A stretch of 64,000 nucleotides of DNA, taken from NCBI RefSeq assembly GCF_018691265.1, contig NW_024881300.1, positions 7,635,546-7,699,545 on the forward strand, given 5' to 3'. Below the pieces are notes generated by a model. The model was not told where the DNA came from. It did no database searches and worked only from the letters and a program-made list of their open reading frames with translations. Below, piece by piece: positions 25,961-37,762 of this stretch. A program made the position numbers and the translations under genes. The first letter of the stretch is position 1. Each line of letters opens with the position of its first letter. The DNA is from Tyto alba (taxonomy: Eukaryota; Chordata; Aves; Strigiformes; Tytonidae).

Positions 25961-28671
25961 ACCATCATTATCTCAGGAATATTATTATAAGAAAGACACG
26001 TTTACTGCAACTAGCTCACTGTTCTAAAAAGAATTGACTCATTTGAGAATTTGTGAGCTGATAAAACACCTTTTGTAGCTCCATGATTGGAGGCTAATAC
26101 AGCTAATTCCTAATTAGCTAATATATTTTCCCCACAAGTCCAATCACTTCTAGTACTGAGCATTTTATTCATAGGAAAACACTTCCTCAAGTGTTTTCAC
26201 TCTCTCTCCAAAGCTTGCACAAAAATAGGATTTTGTAACAAATAAGGAGCTACAAAGTGGAAATCATGAAAAGAGATCACACATTAGTTTTTGATAAACT
26301 GGGAAGTTCTTCAAAATTACTTAAAAACCTGGGCCAACACTTTCCAATCACCAACACTTTAAAACAAAACAAAACAGAACAACTCAAAAATAACCAACTC
26401 AACACCATCTTAGAAAGCTATTTTTAGTGCATTCCTATTCTAACGTCAATACCAAGTCTTTATTTTAAAAAGTAAGAGGGAGAAAGAAATCAAGCCCCCC
26501 TCAAACCAACAAGTAATGTCAATTAACTTCCTTCCCATAAGGGCAAACCTGTGATCTTAACTGTTTGAAATAATCTCTTCTTTTTGAACTCATGTTGTTT
26601 ATTACTTAGGGGAAAAAAGTCTTTGTTCAGAGATCTTTTACTCAGGCTATACTTTTCCAATAATGTTCTATGTGTGTAGTTTCTAGTACTGAGTTAGTAA
26701 CTGCACCTAGTTAACAGGAACAATAGTCTTTAAACAAGCTATCTACTCTGACTTTCCCCCCTATTCCATTTGCTGGATTGTACCTTTAGAAGGTAATTTT
26801 TTGCAAAAAACTACTACAGATAACCACAATCCTACATTGGCCAGGTTTACATACAACTAATATTTAGCTATTAAAATAGTGACAGGTATTTGTCTAACAC
26901 ACTTTTCCTGGAAACTTACTTCAGTTTTCCAACATAATCTGCACCATAGTTTATACTGCTTTGCTAAGATCAAATCAAAATAATAGCAGGAAATATTCAG
27001 TAATTTCTGCAGAATATAGTAATTAAAGCCTTCACTGACTTTATTCATAATATGCATTAGTAGTATATTGTGGAAAAGTCAAGTAATCTGTACTTGTGTA
27101 GAATTAAAAAAAAAAAAAAGTTTTAAAAAAATAGCTAAGGAAAGGGAAAAGGAAGTATACTTGTTCATTTTGAATAATGTTACAGACAGGTAAAAAAAAT
27201 ATAATTATGTGGTGAGTAAGATTAAGTAAAGAAAAAAAAAAAAAGAAAAATAAATAGTGTTTCCTAAATTTGAAATTAAATTAAAATAAATAATAGCATG
27301 CAATATTTAAAGAAAACTAACATTAGTGTGTTACAGTATGGCAGGTAAAATTCTCTATACTACAAGGACTTTAGCAGGCAAATATCCTAATTAAATGTAC
27401 ATTTTAAGAATTTCCTCCCTCCCCAATATACAGGAAATAGGTCATCTAAAAAAGAAAATACCCATACACGCAGAATGGACCATTGCACAGAAGAGAACTG
27501 GACACCAGATGTTTCTGTTCCATCAGGAAACATTCAAAGCTACACACATGAAAGTTGTACATTTTCAATAAAATTTCAATAATAAAGGCCTAATATCCTC
27601 AACAAAAAATAAGATTATTGTATTATGATCTATTAGGCATTCAAATTTACATTGATTAATCAAAATCCTGGGCCACTGAAGCAGCAACATTCCTCAAGTA
27701 AGCTCTAAATTCTGTATTTGTCAAGGATCAGAAAACTCACATACAGATGATCTACAAATTTATTTTAAGATCTTATTTTTATTTTAATCTTTTACAAGAC
27801 AGGAACTATTAAAAAAAAATCCATTTGTGTTAGCCATACATTTGCAAAAGGGGGTATGCATATGAGACAGCATGCTACAATTACCTAACTGAATGGCAGT
27901 TCTGCCAACATGGCGTATCCCCATTTTCTGACATTGTACGTAATCTCCTGGTTTGTTATTTCTAGCAGTAGCACTGCCAGTAGCTCTAACATGTCTAAAA
28001 TGGCAGGGTCATCCAAGAGCAAGTTCCTCTTCTTATAAAAAGGCGTGGGTACTTACAAACCAGAAACATACAACTGCAAAATAGCTGAGAAGGAAGACAC
28101 TCGTCATGTCCTTGTCCTGTCACAAGGACATGCTCAAACCTGCTTCCCTTCAGATTTAGTTGGCAGTCAGCACTGCCACAGGAAGTGCAGCCATACACAA
28201 GAATGTAAAATGCATGCAGTATTGTGCCAAACCTCAGGAGACATGCATTGAATTCTGTTCATTCAGACAGCTGAGGTAATGTTGAATTACTACACTACAT
28301 AAAAATGAACTAGCATTCACTTTTAAATGGTTCACAGGACTGAAGTATAAAAAGGAGACAACTCACCTCTCATTTTGCTTTCTTGGACAAGAAATCTGAA
28401 CAAGAAAAATAATGCCAAATGTGTCTTTGACAGTTTCATGACTGTAGATGTATTCCTTAAAATCTTAGGTGTTGGAATCATTTTATGATGGACCAAACCT
28501 CTGCTTTCTTTTCTATCAAATTTCTAGCATCTGTGTTTGGAGCATGTGGTTTAAGAGTACGAAACCTTTCAGGTGGAAAACAAGGTTGCCCCTGCAAATT
28601 CACTTAAATTTCTCCTTAAATCTACTTCTTTCCAGAAAACATAATTCCACGGAGATCAAGAAATCACTAAC
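25961..28671. other. AT-rich noncoding stretch, no gene seen
   Basis: Contains a perfect 10-bp hairpin (26175-26198), a short AAAAC run (26361-26379) and two A13-A14 runs (27106-27119 and 27232-27244). Open frames are 68 residues or fewer, apart from the start of a 96-residue frame (28469-28759) that runs into the repeat relic at 28672. Confidence 0.65.
26175..26198. repeat. Perfect 10-bp inverted repeat
   Basis: GAAAACACTT and AAGTGTTTTC are separated by CCTC, giving a short perfect stem with a four-base loop. No gene end is nearby, so it is not called a terminator. Confidence 0.8.
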
Positions 28672-28775
28672 CTTTTTCTTAAACTTGGGGAACCAATACA
28701 TTAATGTGAGTGACTTGCCAAAAATCACCCAAGAGCACCATAGAAGAGCTAGGAACTAATTCTCTGAATCTCACA
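28672..28775 (+). repeat. MIR/L2-type ancient SINE or LINE-tail relic
   Basis: Read forward, TTGGGGAACCAA then GTGAGTGACTTGCC, ATCACCCAAGAG, AGAGCTAGGAACTAATTCTC and GAATCTC. This follows the order of the widely shared 'GGGGAAACTGAGGCA...GTGACTTGCCCAAGGTCACACA...AGAGCTGGGAATTGAACCC...CCTGA' tail (recollection). Several modules in the right order make chance unlikely. It overlaps the 96-residue open frame at 28469-28759, which explains that frame as non-genic. Confidence 0.7.
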
Positions 28776-31700
28776 AATCTTAATCATATGACTGTTGATT
28801 CTATTATCATTAAGACAGATAATGCATGCCTCTTATGTGGATTAGCAAAGGTCAAGGAACATGTCACTAATAATTGAAAATAATATTGTGATGGCTTACT
28901 TTCCTCACCAGGAAAATGCATACACAGAAGTCACACAGGGGCATCTGTCCAGATACAGGTTCAAACATGAGGAGACCACATTATTCTCAGTAAGCAAAGA
29001 CCAGAGAGGCTCTGGACACTTTCTGGAACACAGAAGCATGCAAATCGATAAGCATGTAGGACATGTAAGCACTGACACTTCTTGTTTCTTACAAGCATTT
29101 CTTTCAGATCTATAGGAAAGGTCATAAATCAAGTCCAAAAAGTAAAAGGCAGTTGCTGCAGCTCAGAAAGCAAAGGATATTGTTTGGATTGAAGTACCTG
29201 GATCAGCATTCAAATGAAGCTGTTTTGCTAGATTAAATAACAGGTGCTTTATTTCTTTTTCTTTTCAGATAAAGGAACTACTCCACTTCGATGTCAAGTT
29301 CATTTAAAGGTATATGACTGAAAAAGCAGAATAGCTAACTTACTTTCCTCATTTAACATAAAAATACCAGTTTTGAGTGGAAGTATAAGATCTAGTGGTC
29401 CAAGGAATTTAAAGGACCTGGAAACTAGAAGTAGTCAGGTCCATTAACAGCCTACCAATAGTATTTTCTTGTTTTAATGAATTGGTATTGAATGCAAACC
29501 ACCTTGACAAATTTACTTTTTCTAACACATCCTCAACACACATTCTAATGCTGTTATTTGATGAATAAAAAAAAAAACCTGCTTTCTACCAAAATAGTAT
29601 TTGACAGAATAATGAATATATATACACACTTTCAATTAGCTAAAAAAAGTTTAATTTCCTACATACTAATGTAAATAAATACAAAGTCTAAAGGTATATT
29701 TATCTAGATAAACAATTAGTTATATGTGCAACAACACAGTAATAATTCTTTATTTTATGAAACAGATAAAACCCATAAATATAAAACAACATTATAATCA
29801 ATTATTTCAATCAAGTTTTCCTGTTTGCAGAATTAATATTGCAGATTTTACATTTTTACTTAAAGTAATCCTCCCACTTTTATGAGAAATGGAAAATGGG
29901 CACTTTGTGAGCAATATAAATCCTCTATTTAATTCTCTGTGCACTAAAGCTTACGAGAATGGTTTAATAAAAAGTAGTATGCATACCACTAGCTCAGTGA
30001 CACTGAATAAGAATTAAACAAGAAATGCTTATCCAAAATGCAATAACAAAATTCTACACATTCGTGCTTTGTCCACAGAGGCCACATTCTTGCTCACGTA
30101 CTGAATACATACAGTATTTTAAATGGTCTGTCCATCCAGTGCAAAATGAGTATGATTAATGGCTAATTGCTCTTTCTTGTTTGCTATCCTTCGCATGCTA
30201 TATCAGAGTTCCACAAAGGCAACTGTAGTGGGCTGGCCAAAAAGCCTGGAGGGGAAAATTAAATCCCCTTCTTAAGTAGCAGACTAGCAGTCTCCTCCAA
30301 CAAAGGCTTTCCTTCCCTTGGTGGTAATGTGATTCATTTTCCTATAAAGAAGAAGGCTGGTATTTCAATGCGTAAAGACAGCCATTACTGGGACATTTAA
30401 CAAGCCTGAAACCTCTGGCTTTCTTGCTAACCTAGATCTGCCTTAAGGCTATCAGAGACAAAAGAGGCCTTCTCCTCCAGCAAGCATCAAAGACCTAATA
30501 AAAAGCCAAGAACGAGTAGGCAGTCAGCTTCTGTGTCAGAAATGCAAAATAAAAATATAATATATGCAAATTTGAGGCATGCAAAAAAATCATGGAACAT
30601 TGCTTGTGCGTACAGTTGTACTCATAAAACCCGTAATGCACTTTCTGAATTATTCAGCAAGAAGAGGCTGAAAAGCAGCAAAGAAGCTTATTATGTTTGC
30701 TTTGCTTCATAGACTATTAGGTGGACAAAAAGAAAAAGGAATTTAGTTACGCTTGCTTATCTCCTAACCTTATAAACTTGGGATTAACAGATCAAAGGAG
30801 GATTTGGTTCAGCTGATAGAAAATGGAGCTCTTTTATAGCTGTTTGGTCTCCCTGTCCCTTATGATCAAATGAGCTTACACAATTGATAAAATAAATGGG
30901 GTTTTGAATTCATGTGTTTTAGTGTATATATTTAATATTTGTTGTATTGCATTGTGCATTTGTATGCAAAATTAAATAACAAGTAAAAGAAGATAAAACA
31001 TTGCACATCAGATTTTTTTCTATTCTGCACATGCCCTAATAGTGCTATCCAAAGTGTAAACTACAAGGTATTGTACTGATATCACTTAATTCACATAATG
31101 ATTTTATGAGGTATGTGTTCATCCCATATACTACATGTATAAAAGATTTCTGATGCTTCATTCTCTGATCATGCCATCAGCCTGAAAATTAACCCACATC
31201 TTATTTCCACCCTGTGGCACTGTACAACAGTGTGGTGCGGAGATGGAAACATCTGTCTCAGTGGTAAGGCACGCTTCACTCCACGCAGCACTGACACAAG
31301 GCAGCTGCCAAGAGGTCACTATAGATGACGAGCCATGATGCCGCCTATTTTCTTTCCAGCATTTCAAATTACAATTGCAATACACCAAAAAGTGCCCTTA
31401 TGATGGCAAAGATTATGCTCTCTTTTATTTGTTCACCAACAGCTCTGTTATTTTGCACTGGACTGTAGATGAGTGTATTTCTAGGTGACTTAGAAAGAGT
31501 TTCACCTTTTAAAGAACCATGCATATTCACTGTGAATCAAAATTAAATTACACATGCCTTTGAAAGCTGAGGTGAACCCATTTAGCTATGAATTACCAGA
31601 AGATATATATCAATTTATTAAAGAAAATATCATCCTATCTACATGTTAAAATTGTTTTTCTGTGTCAATTAGGCCATGCAATTTCCAGTTACAAAATGCC

Positions 31701-32743
31701 TATGAAGATTAACTTGCCTTATTTCCTTTTCTGTAATGGTTACTCACATTGGAAATGCATGTTTTGACTGCAACTTTAGCACAAACTTGTAGCTGTTACT
31801 ACAAACTGTTGCCTATAGGATATTTGATTGTGAACTGCAAAAACTATCCCCCTGGCGTGTTTAGTTAATGTAATAACTCGTGAGACTTTCCAGTTACAAA
31901 TTGAGGATTGTTAATAATAGTAAAACAGCTATAAAACATGCACACCAATGTCTTATTTATCCCTCAAGTCTTCAGCATCAGTTATCAGTTTTGGGTGTTT
32001 CTAGTGTATAATACATTCGTTCAGAGACATTGTAACTAAGCCAAAGCCATTTAAAAACTATCACGGGAAGAACCTCTAGGAGATTTTATATGATGAAATT
32101 TATTCTGGCATAAAGCTTCATAAAGAGAGATTTACCAAAGTCATTTAATAACATAAGGGAAAGGAGGCAGATGAAGCCCTTTCATGGTAGGAAATGAGTA
32201 AAGTATCAAGAACAGATAAAGCAGAAATTCTGTGACTGATCCTTCTTTGGTTAGTTCTTCATAAGTAATGGAGAGGCTCTCATCATAGTTGAGTTGGTGG
32301 CTGACTTAGATTGAGGTTTATCCCTAGTAATGTCTAAAACAGTGACTGAGGAGAGAAAGGCCACCGTGTTCTAACTGGGCCAGAGACCAACAAGTGAAAT
32401 CAGAATAGTGTGACATTACAGAATTGATAGATACAACTGGTAAGATCTCAGACACTGAGATTGGAATGAAAACCTTTCTAAATCCCTTGTATATATGCAA
32501 ATTAGGCACACACACACATTTTTTTTCCCCTGCAGCTTAGTTCAAGAGTCACAAAATCAAGGGAAAAATTAAAAACTATTTGAGTGCAAATCTGCCAGAG
32601 CTATCATATCCAAAAATCTGTGAATCTGATGACATCTATATCAGATTTACGTTTCCAGTGGTGGATTTTGATGAGCACATATTAGACTTATTGTTTATGT
32701 AACATGCACTGTGTGTTTGCTGGCACCACTTGCCCAGGATGTC
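28776..32743. other. AT-rich noncoding stretch with candidate regulatory sequence
   Basis: Holds the exon-like block 29269-29309 and stretches at about 30.8-31.0 and 31.6-31.95 kb that read like conserved noncoding DNA (simple-repeat-free, homeodomain/POU-like words). Open frames (84 residues at 28861-29115, 77 on the opposite strand of the same interval, and 76 at 31158-31388 minus) have no recognisable domain. A strong acceptor-like tract ending at 32535 (TTTTTTTTCCCCTGCAG) has no obvious donor partner. Confidence 0.6.
29269..29309 (+). other. 41-nt exon-like unit with strong splice-site matches
   Basis: Upstream is a near-unbroken pyrimidine tract, CTTTATTTCTTTTTCTTTTC, followed by AG at 29267-29268. 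The block ends AAAG|GTATAT. Of the three frames, only one is open: two bases complete a previous codon, then 13 codons read KGTTPLRCQVHLK and end on a codon boundary. I do not recognise the peptide. If real, it would be a small coding exon of a gene on the plus strand whose other exons lie outside this window. Pseudo-exons of similar strength are frequent, and no second exon of compatible phase was found here. Confidence 0.25.
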
Positions 32744-32820
32744 AGGAGAAAGGGAGAGGAAAAGGAAAAGGAGAAGAAAAAGAAAAGGAGAAAAGGAGGG
32801 GAAAAAACAAAAGGAGAAAG
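32744..32820 (+). repeat. Polypurine tract (64 purines, then one C, then 12 more)
   Basis: 32744-32807 is purines only (A and G), built from GGAAAA/GGAGAA-like units. One C at 32808 interrupts it before it continues to 32820. The central part is close to mirror-symmetric (AGGAAAAGGAGAAG versus GAAAAGGAGAAAAGGA), a composition able to form intramolecular triplex DNA. Confidence 0.9.
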
Positions 32821-35047
32821 CTTAATAATGCATAGAAAAGGCAATAGCTAACATATAAGTTTGAGTACCAGAAAGTCAAGACTGTATTTCCTAGCTACAG
32901 AAGTATCTGAAATAAGAGGATAAAAGGTTACATCCTAAACCATACAATTTTTCAGAAATTGTATATTCCTTATCCATTTAGGTCTAACATTACAAAGAAC
33001 AAATAAACAATATGAGCTGGCTACAGATTGTGTCATTCCATTCAAATAACAGAATATAATTTGTTTTTGTTGGAAATATAACAAACGACAGACAAGCAAT
33101 TCATTTTTCTCTGACTATAGCATAGATCTATGTACAATTTCACTAAACAAATTAAATAGACACTGGGGGAATAAAACACTATGTTAGTGTATTGTATTAC
33201 AAAGGTAAATGTTAACACTTGCAAATTTGTTTGGCTCAAAAAGACATACCAAATGTATTGCAAAAATATCTTCAGGATAACTGGTCTCAAAAATTGCTCT
33301 ACAAAACCTTGGTATTTGCGATCTAAGATCTTATAGAAATAATTTTATTTTAGCAACACTCTTTGGTAACACCAAAACTTATCAAAGACCAACAGAGGAC
33401 TAGCTTTCACTTTCTGAATGGTTTAAAAGAAAAACAGAAAAACAGAAGGTAAAGGTATAGTTAGTTTCTGTAGCACCTCACAGTGTCTCTAAACTCAAGT
33501 TTTTACCTACCACCACAAACTTTTTCAAGTTCTTTAATTCAACTTATTATTTATGTCAAAACCCAAGTACTTTATAAGAAACAAATGCTGAAGAAGTTGA
33601 AGAAATGTAAACCCATGACCGCACAATACCTTATCTGTTTTTATTGTAATTCCATGCTGTAGTTTCAACGTTGCTGTAGCTGTGCTATTCAAAAATACTA
33701 GTGAGGCAATGTTAATGAGGAGAAGTAATATATGTTACTAAAGTGATACAGGGTGAGGAGGAAGTCCCAGGGACAGAAATGTTGCTCCTCAGAAGTTTTT
33801 TATTGACCCACTAACAAAAGCAGATTATAATCTGCCACCTGACAAAAGGGGCACCTAACTCAAACTAATCCATATCATATATTTGTTTTATGTAAAGCAC
33901 ACCCAAACGAGTAAGAAAGAGAAGTACCTGACAGCTTGTATTGTCAGCTGTCAAACAGAGATCATATTGATCTAAATACAAAAACAAAAAAAAAAAAACA
34001 GTCACAGCTTTTTAGTAAACTCCTTCAAAATTATGAATCCTTTTGAATAATTTAAACTTTGATTGGAACTCCTATTGTTCTTTGGGTACATAAAAACCCA
34101 TCACATACAGAAAGGTAGACCTGAAACTGTTCAAACACTTTTGGATGATCCATCTCTATATTCTGCACACTCTCTGGGGTGTGGTATCACTGTTGCTTGG
34201 TGTTGGTTTGGTTTAGAGAAAACAAATCCCATCAGTACAATTGCTTTTCATCTTTTCGTGGTGAATTTTCATATAGCATTAGAGGATAACTCATGATATT
34301 ATCCTTGTACTACTCTGTCTTTCAACTGCTTTTGCCTCTAATTCATTTAACACATGCCACTGCTACCATTTAGCCTTCCCAAGCAGAGGTCAGGAGCACC
34401 TAATACCGAACATCCCTGCCATTGCCAGGAAGTATGGGTGCTCTGCTCTGTCTTCATCCTAGTACCTGCTGCTTCACCTTGGCTTTAAATACTATGTAAG
34501 ACTGTTAGCTATGTAGAAGTCTCAGGTAGAAAGTTTTGAGAGGTTTTATTGTTATAATCAAAGACTGGGGTTGTATTGTTATAAGCAAACACTGGTGTAA
34601 GGTCCTGTCATTACTTGTAGAGTAGGGTCTTAAATAGAAAATATGTGCACTTAGGAAGTGGCAGGTTTTACTGTTTTATAATTACAGTGTCATTCTGTAT
34701 GTATGTTAAGAACTGCTGGTACTAGTTTTCCTTACCAAAAGGACTAATTATGGTTTCTGCAAAGTGATCTCAATTTCCCTCTGCTGATGAGCTTTCCACT
34801 TTACAATTGTGTTGGGTTCTTTGCTCAGTGCATTTCCCTTTGACACTTAAATCTCAACCTGCCATAAATCTAAGACCTCAACTGTGGGATTAATGCATCC
34901 CGATGTAGGTATTATATCATTGCCCTCTTACAGACCAGTAAGCTGATTCAAAGGAGCTATATCATGAATCCATGGACAACCAAAAGGTGTGACTAACATA
35001 GAAACACTTCTCTATCCACAAAGGCATCCTTTTGATCATGTGTAAAT
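32821..35047. other. AT-rich noncoding stretch, no gene seen
   Basis: Open frames are 82 residues or fewer. A 27-bp imperfect duplication lies at 34547-34597. The 3' end becomes slightly GC-richer as it approaches the LTR. Confidence 0.7.
34547..34597. repeat. Two-copy imperfect tandem duplication, 27-bp period
   Basis: TATTGTTATAATCAAAGACT followed by GGGG recurs 27 bp later as TATTGTTATAAGCAAACACT followed by GGTG. Confidence 0.85.
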
Positions 35048-35052
35048 AACAC
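35048..35052. repeat. Target-site duplication, left copy (AACAC)
   Basis: AACAC directly precedes the LTR. The sixth base (T) also matches on the far side, but the 5-bp version leaves the LTR ending in CA. Confidence 0.6.
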
Positions 35053-35211
35053 TATGCTGTGTTTGTATGGTGGGGTTTTTGGTTGCAGGGGATGGGGCTA
35101 CAGTGGTAGCTCCTGTGAGAAGCTTCTCAAAGCTCCCCTGGCTCCATGTCAGACCCACCCCTGGCCAGGGCCGAGCCAGTTAGTGACCATAGCTGCGCTT
35201 CTGTGATAACG

Positions 35212-35219
35212 TATTTAAG
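35212..35219 (+). promoter_or_regulatory. TATA-like box of the LTR
   Basis: TATTTAAG follows GATAACG in the expected U3 position, about 160 bp into the LTR. It would drive transcription rightward. Activity is unknown. Confidence 0.5.
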
Positions 35220-35696
35220 ATGGGGAACCTGAGAGAGGGGGTGGGGACTCGTGAGGAAGAGTTATGAGAAAGACACCTATGTGAACACCGAGGTCAGTGG
35301 AAGGAAGGAGGAGGAAGTGGGGGAGGTGTGCTGGAGCAGAGACCCCTGTATCCCATGGTGAGACAGCAGGGCTGGCCTGCCTCTGCCACCGTGGAGGTCA
35401 GCAGTGGAGCAGAGGCCAACCTGCAGCCTGCGGAGGACCCCACATAGGCACAGGCTTAAAGGAAGCAGGGGGAGAACGCACAGTGTTTCCCGCTCCCTAC
35501 CAAGAAGGAAGGAGCGGCAAACTGACTGTAACCCCCATCCCCTGCCCCTGTGCTGCTGCAGGGGAGGAGGTACAGAGATCGGGAGCAAAGCTGAGCCAGG
35601 GAAGAGGGGAGGGGTGGGGGAAGGTATTTTTGGGAAGTGGTGCAGCTTGTCACTGCCCCACTCTGTGTGTTAAGCATTGCTGTTGTTAGTGTTTGA

Positions 35697-35702
35697 ATTA
35701 AA
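35697..35702 (+). terminator. Poly-A signal variant of the LTR (ATTAAA)
   Basis: ATTAAA, the commonest variant of AATAAA, precedes the T-rich and U5-like part of the LTR. Confidence 0.5.
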
Positions 35703-35881
35703 GTGACGTTCTTTTTTCTCCCTCTGAACGAGCCTGTCTTTTGCCTGTAACTGTAAAGGGTGAACCATCCCTCCCTGTCCTTATCTTGATTTACAAGCCT
35801 TTTCCTCCATTTTCTCCTTCCCAGTGCTGGCAGGGAGGGGGTGAGTGGTGCTCATTTGCTCTCTGGGCTCAAACAACAACA

Positions 35882-35886
35882 AACAC
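35882..35886. repeat. Target-site duplication, right copy (AACAC)
   Basis: AACAC directly follows the terminal CA of the LTR and matches 35048-35052. Confidence 0.6.
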
Positions 35887-37738
35887 TGATTTTAAATACT
35901 AGATTAAGTCATATTGTGCTATATATAAAGTTCATCCAATACAAAGACTCTTATACAGTTACACTACACAAATATTTTCTGCAGTAGTGCTAAATTATTT
36001 GGTTGTTACTCCAAACATGACAGTTCTGTACAGTGAAGCATGCAGTATCAATATGTAACAATCTAAAACATTATAAGAAGTTTCAGCTATACTTTGGTAC
36101 TCTTTGAACGAATACTCAACAGCTAATTGCTTCATAACAGCACTTACAGAACTTTACTGCAATGAAAGAACTGCAAACCTGTGGTGAAAAAACAACAGGC
36201 ACATACATAGAATAAGTGATATCTATTTTCTTAATATCTGGTTTTCACTCTAGAGTTATTGCCAAGAACAGACACACACCACACATTTTATATCCTACAG
36301 TTAAAGTTCTTAGAAGTATTATTAGTTGCTTTCTTTGGCAATGCAACAAAATATACCTCCAACGTTCAGGTAACTGGATATAGTATTAGTCGAAGCAATT
36401 TGCTGAACACAGGCTTTTGTGCTCAAAATATGTTACAGAACTCCACTGTATCACTAAAAAATACTATAGCTAAAATTTATCAGAGAAAGAAAGGGAGAGT
36501 CTACACATGTGAAAGTAAAAGAGAAAGTCTGGTTTAATTTTTAAATTCTTCATGTGCAGAAAAATCTACCAGCTCAAGAATTTCAATCTGAAATTTTTTG
36601 TTTTAATTATAAAAAAACTGTTACTCAGCTAAAGATTCTTATAAACACTCCTCTGTGAATGCCTTCAGGAAAGACTGTGAATATCATTCCCATGTGAACA
36701 GTTTCACTTACATACAAAGTAAGTCAGGAAACAATAAGAAGAAGGAAGGAAAATTGAGCAAGACCACTTTACTGCTTGTTACTAGAATGTAGCGTAAAAG
36801 GATTGCAAGACTAAGAGGATCTTGAGAATTAAGTTATTTGAATGAGTTCCTATAAAATTTCATGGCAAAAAGGACACTTGTGCAGGTGGAGCCCACTTGT
36901 TCTCTTCCTCTGTGGAATTCAGCCTTTGCCAGATCCCCACCAGGTCTTCTCTCACTGATTTAATCTACTTTTGCTTAAGATGTTCAATTCCCTCGCTGCA
37001 GACTGGAGAAGTACTCTGCCTCAGTAGCAGAGTGGTCTGGATTTTCACTCATTCTCTTCAGACCAATGAAGCCTTTCCTTTAAATGTGCACTGGTTTCTG
37101 AATTAATTATTCAGCTGAATTACTCATTGACAAAGGAGTCAAAATGATCTGTTTCCTACCCTCCAAAGAACATTATCAAGGTAATAAATTGTATAGGTAC
37201 AAGGGCATCCCAATCCAGGGGAACTGCCATTTCCTGTTAACAGAAAACTTATTAGGAGCATACAAGTGGGGTTGCGGAAGATGCTGACACTAACAGTGGA
37301 GTTCTTCCTGTGACAACCAAGATGTTGACAGCGATACTGCCAGAAAAATATCTTAGCACAGCAATGTGCAAAGAATAAACGTCAGACAAACAAAACAATT
37401 CAGGGACAGTGTTTGCAACTGAAGGAGTGCACTGCTGATTACTAATTTACCTATTAATAGCTTTGTTTATGACCAGATTCGGGTCTCTCCTACTGAGTCT
37501 GCATCATTTCAACACAGTGATCTTTATCCACAGCAAGAATTAAACTTCTTGAGGACTACAGCCCCACTGCTTAACCAATGAACACTAAAGGAAAAGAATG
37601 GAGCTGCAGACCATAGCTGCTGTGAGAATACCATGGCCAAAAGCCAATTATCAATACCTTATCGATCCAAAGGTTACCATGAAGTCTAGCTTCTACTTAG
37701 TTCTACTGATTACTTTCAATTTACTTGCAAGTTAGGGG

Positions 37739-37762
37739 AAAAAAAAAAAAAAAAAAAAAAAA
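37739..37762 (+). repeat. A24 homopolymer
   Basis: Uninterrupted A24 after AGTTAGGGG. No retroposon body recognised. Confidence 0.9.

Larger units (their letters stand above)
35053..35881 (+). mobile_element. Solo LTR of an avian endogenous retrovirus (ERVL-like)
   Basis: An 829-bp GC-rich island in AT-rich DNA with the layout of a retroviral LTR. U3-like sequence has CTCCTGTGAGAAGCTTCTC and GGCCGAGCCAGTTAGTGAC. A TATA-like TATTTAAG is at 35212-35219. An R-like region carries GGAGCAGAG-type units, an ATTAAA poly-A signal lies at 35697-35702, and U5-like text reads GCCTGTCTTTTGCCTGTAAC then CCCTGTCCTTATCTTGA. I recognise this order from LTRs abundant in bird genomes; the family name is inference. 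The element ends in CA at 35881. The 5-bp AACAC lies at 35048-35052 and again at 35882-35886, consistent with an ERVL-type target duplication. The first bases read TA rather than canonical TG, probably by mutation. No internal gag/pol and no second LTR are present. Open frames inside it (130, 103, 89 and 73 residues on both strands) come from GC richness. Confidence 0.82.

Noticed and set aside
30231..30260. TGTAGTGGGCTGGCC as an LTR start
   Set aside because: The match is short and nothing downstream has LTR organisation.
35277..35689. Open frames of 130, 103, 89 and 73 residues on both strands
   Set aside because: They overlap in several registers inside a GC-rich LTR where stop codons are rare. 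No domain, no consistent codon pattern.
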